Of a stretch of 8,038 nt of DNA, positions 6,524 to 8,038 are shown one piece after another. Positions within the stretch are counted from its first letter, which is position 1; the number at the start of each line of letters is the position of its first letter. Where the stretch lies: contig QNYN01000213.1 in the NCBI GenBank assembly GCA_003973585.1, forward strand, positions 1 to 8,038. The letters run 5' to 3'. The position numbers and the translations under genes are program-made. The notes beneath the pieces were generated by a model that worked only from the letters and a program-made list of their open reading frames with translations, did not search any database and was not told where the DNA came from. The DNA comes from Fusobacteriota bacterium. GTDB lineage: Bacteria; Fusobacteriota; Fusobacteriia; Fusobacteriales; Fusobacteriaceae.

Positions 6524-7579
6524 ATGACTTATATTGTAGAAAAATTACATCTGAACAATATAGAAGAAGTAGAAGAAGTTAAAAAATTTTTATCTGATTT
6601 TCAACTGGACTATGAAGATGATATCGATTATACAGTTGTTATTCGAAATTCAAATAAAATCGTAGCAACTTGCTCAAAAGCAAAAGATATTTTGAAAGCT
6701 TTTGCAATAAAAGAAGATTTACAAGGAGAAGGGATTACAAATCTTTTAATAAAATCCATCCAAGATCAACTTTTTAATGAAGGGATCTTTCATTCATTTA
6801 TTTTTACAAAGCCTATTTACGAAACTACTTTTACATCATTTGGATATAAAGTTGTAGCAAAAGTTGAAGAAGTAATACTTTTAGAATATGGTTTTAATGG
6901 TATAGAAAAAACATTAGAGAATATTGAAAAAAAATATTCTCTCGATTCTTCTGCTCCTAAAACTGCATTAGTTATGAATTGTAACCCTTTTACACTAGGT
7001 CATAGATACCTTATAGAAAAAGCAAGTAGTAGTTCAGAAAAAGTTATAATTTTTATTGTAGAAGAAGATCGATCTTTATTTCCATTTAAAAGTCGATATA
7101 ATATGGTAAAAGAAGGGGTTAGTGATCTAAAAAATGTAACAGTTATTCCAGGTGGAAAATATATTATTTCATCTGCTACTTTCCCTGCATATTTTTTAAG
7201 GGAAGAATCAGAATTTTTAAGTGCTTATACAAAATTAGATGCTACTATTTTTGCTGAATATTTTTGTAAAAAATTTAATATTACTAAAAGGATGCTAGGA
7301 GAAGAACCTTATTGTCCTGTAACAAAATTATATAACGATACTTTAGAAGAAATTTTAAATAAATACGGTATTAAAGTTGAAATTATTCCTAGAAAAAATA
7401 TTAATAATTCTAACGAATATATTAGTGCTTCTAAAGTTAGAAACCTTATTAAATTAGAAGGCCCCAAGGCTCTCGGTCATCTATCAGAATTTATCCCAGA
7501 GGTTACATTAAATTATTTAAAATCAGAGGAGGGTAAGGAGATTATAGAAAAAATTATTAATTCTAATACTCCTCATTAA
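6524..7579 (+). CDS. citC: [Citrate (pro-3S)-lyase] ligase
   Basis: Acetate:citrate-lyase ligase, which uses ATP to acetylate the thiol of the prosthetic group on the citrate lyase acyl carrier protein, switching the enzyme on for anaerobic citrate fermentation. The protein is 351 residues, the typical CitC length. The N-terminal third resembles a GNAT acyltransferase fold, with EDLQGEGITNLL at about residues 65-76 in the place of the acyl-CoA-binding loop. The C-terminal part is a nucleotidyltransferase-like domain with MNCNPFTLGHRYLIE, whose HxGH-type motif TLGH ends at H160, and the second nucleotide-binding motif ISASKVR at 300-306. It has its own promoter and is followed 3 nt later by citX. 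Three of its eight arginines use CGA, a codon not seen in gltX or the nag genes. Regulation is not evident from the sequence. Confidence 0.94.
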   Translation: MTYIVEKLHLNNIEEVEEVKKFLSDFQLDYEDDIDYTVVIRNSNKIVATCSKAKDILKAFAIKEDLQGEGITNLLIKSIQDQLFNEGIFHSFIFTKPIYETTFTSFGYKVVAKVEEVILLEYGFNGIEKTLENIEKKYSLDSSAPKTALVMNCNPFTLGHRYLIEKASSSSEKVIIFIVEEDRSLFPFKSRYNMVKEGVSDLKNVTVIPGGKYIISSATFPAYFLREESEFLSAYTKLDATIFAEYFCKKFNITKRMLGEEPYCPVTKLYNDTLEEILNKYGIKVEIIPRKNINNSNEYISASKVRNLIKLEGPKALGHLSEFIPEVTLNYLKSEEGKEIIEKIINSNTPH

Positions 7580-7582
7580 TTT

Positions 7583-8038
7583 ATGATTACTCCTATAGAT
7601 GTTTTGAATGCACGAGAAAATCGAGCTTTTTTACAAGAAAATTTAATAAAAAAATTTAATACTCCTCTACTTGTTATTCGAGTAAATTATCCAGGTATAA
7701 ATAAAAATAATAAAACTACAAATTTTATCTCCAAAATAATATACAATGAACTTTTAACAAAATTTTCATTGATTAAAACAAACATAAAGAACATAGAAAA
7801 AATCGACTCCTATGAAGGTTTAATTTTTTTGATAAACCTAGATTTAGACTCTATTAAAATCAAAGAAATTGCACTTTCATTAGAAACAACTCATCCATTA
7901 GGACGACTTGTTGACTTAGAAGTAATTGATTTATCTAATCATTCCCTTAGTCGAACTGAATTAGGATTCTCCCCTAGAAGATGTTTTATTTGCAATAATC
8001 TAGCCCATAATTGTGTTAGAAGTCAAAAACATAATTTA
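7583..8038 (+). CDS. citX: Apo-citrate lyase phosphoribosyl-dephospho-CoA transferase, 3'-truncated by the window edge
   Basis: CitX attaches the 2'-(5''-triphosphoribosyl)-3'-dephospho-CoA prosthetic group to the citrate lyase acyl carrier protein CitD. The frame is open for 152 codons from the ATG at 7583 to the last base with no stop. The N-terminus is MITPIDVLNARENRAFLQE, like the LLxxRxxRQ opening of CitX. Strong family signatures come late: THPLGRLVDLEVID, then SRTELGFSPRRCFICN and AHNCVRSQKH, matching the HPLGRLWDIDV, LPPRSCLLC and AVCARGKTH blocks of E. coli CitX as I remember it. E. coli CitX is about 183 residues, so about 30 residues are probably missing, unless this is a CitX-CitG fusion, which cannot be judged here. 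No Shine-Dalgarno sequence lies just before the ATG, so translation is probably coupled to citC, whose stop is 3 nt upstream. Five of eight arginines are CGA. Confidence 0.9.
   Translation, partial: MITPIDVLNARENRAFLQENLIKKFNTPLLVIRVNYPGINKNNKTTNFISKIIYNELLTKFSLIKTNIKNIEKIDSYEGLIFLINLDLDSIKIKEIALSLETTHPLGRLVDLEVIDLSNHSLSRTELGFSPRRCFICNNLAHNCVRSQKHNL

Overview
The window looks like chromosome from a low-GC anaerobe, most likely a member of the Fusobacteriota (Fusobacterium, Cetobacterium or Ilyobacter-like). This is inferred from the very AT-rich codons, strong AGGAGG ribosome binding sites, TAA at every visible stop and the mix of genes (GlcNAc PTS plus citrate lyase accessory genes). A low-GC Clostridia-like host cannot be excluded. 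There are seven genes, all recognisable housekeeping or catabolic genes. Two run off the window edges: prfB on the left and citX on the right.

Left part (1-2541): the 3' portion of prfB (release factor 2) is followed after 20 nt by gltX (glutamyl-tRNA synthetase). The two probably share a transcript that ends at a clean intrinsic terminator. This is a translation-machinery pair.

Middle part (2564-6458): an N-acetylglucosamine utilisation locus. nagE (a PTS IICB permease) is on the minus strand, with its own terminator, and converges on gltX. It is divergent from nagB (GlcN6P deaminase), which is followed by nagA (GlcNAc6P deacetylase). NagE imports and phosphorylates GlcNAc, NagA deacetylates it and NagB converts GlcN6P to fructose-6-phosphate and ammonia. 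The 228-nt nagE-nagB gap holds a perfect consensus sigma-70-type promoter for nagB and spaced TGAAAT boxes that may be an operator. The 182-nt nagB-nagA gap is filled almost entirely by a roughly 147-bp imperfect inverted-repeat element built on ACACAGAT/ATCTGTGT motifs. This is the most unusual structure in the window.

Right part (6460-8038): a separate promoter drives citC (citrate lyase ligase), followed after 3 nt by a truncated citX (phosphoribosyl-dephospho-CoA transferase). This is the start of a citrate lyase maturation operon that continues beyond the window. No CRISPR array, tRNA, rRNA, transposase gene or obviously novel protein system is visible. The novelty candidates are in the intergenic DNA.
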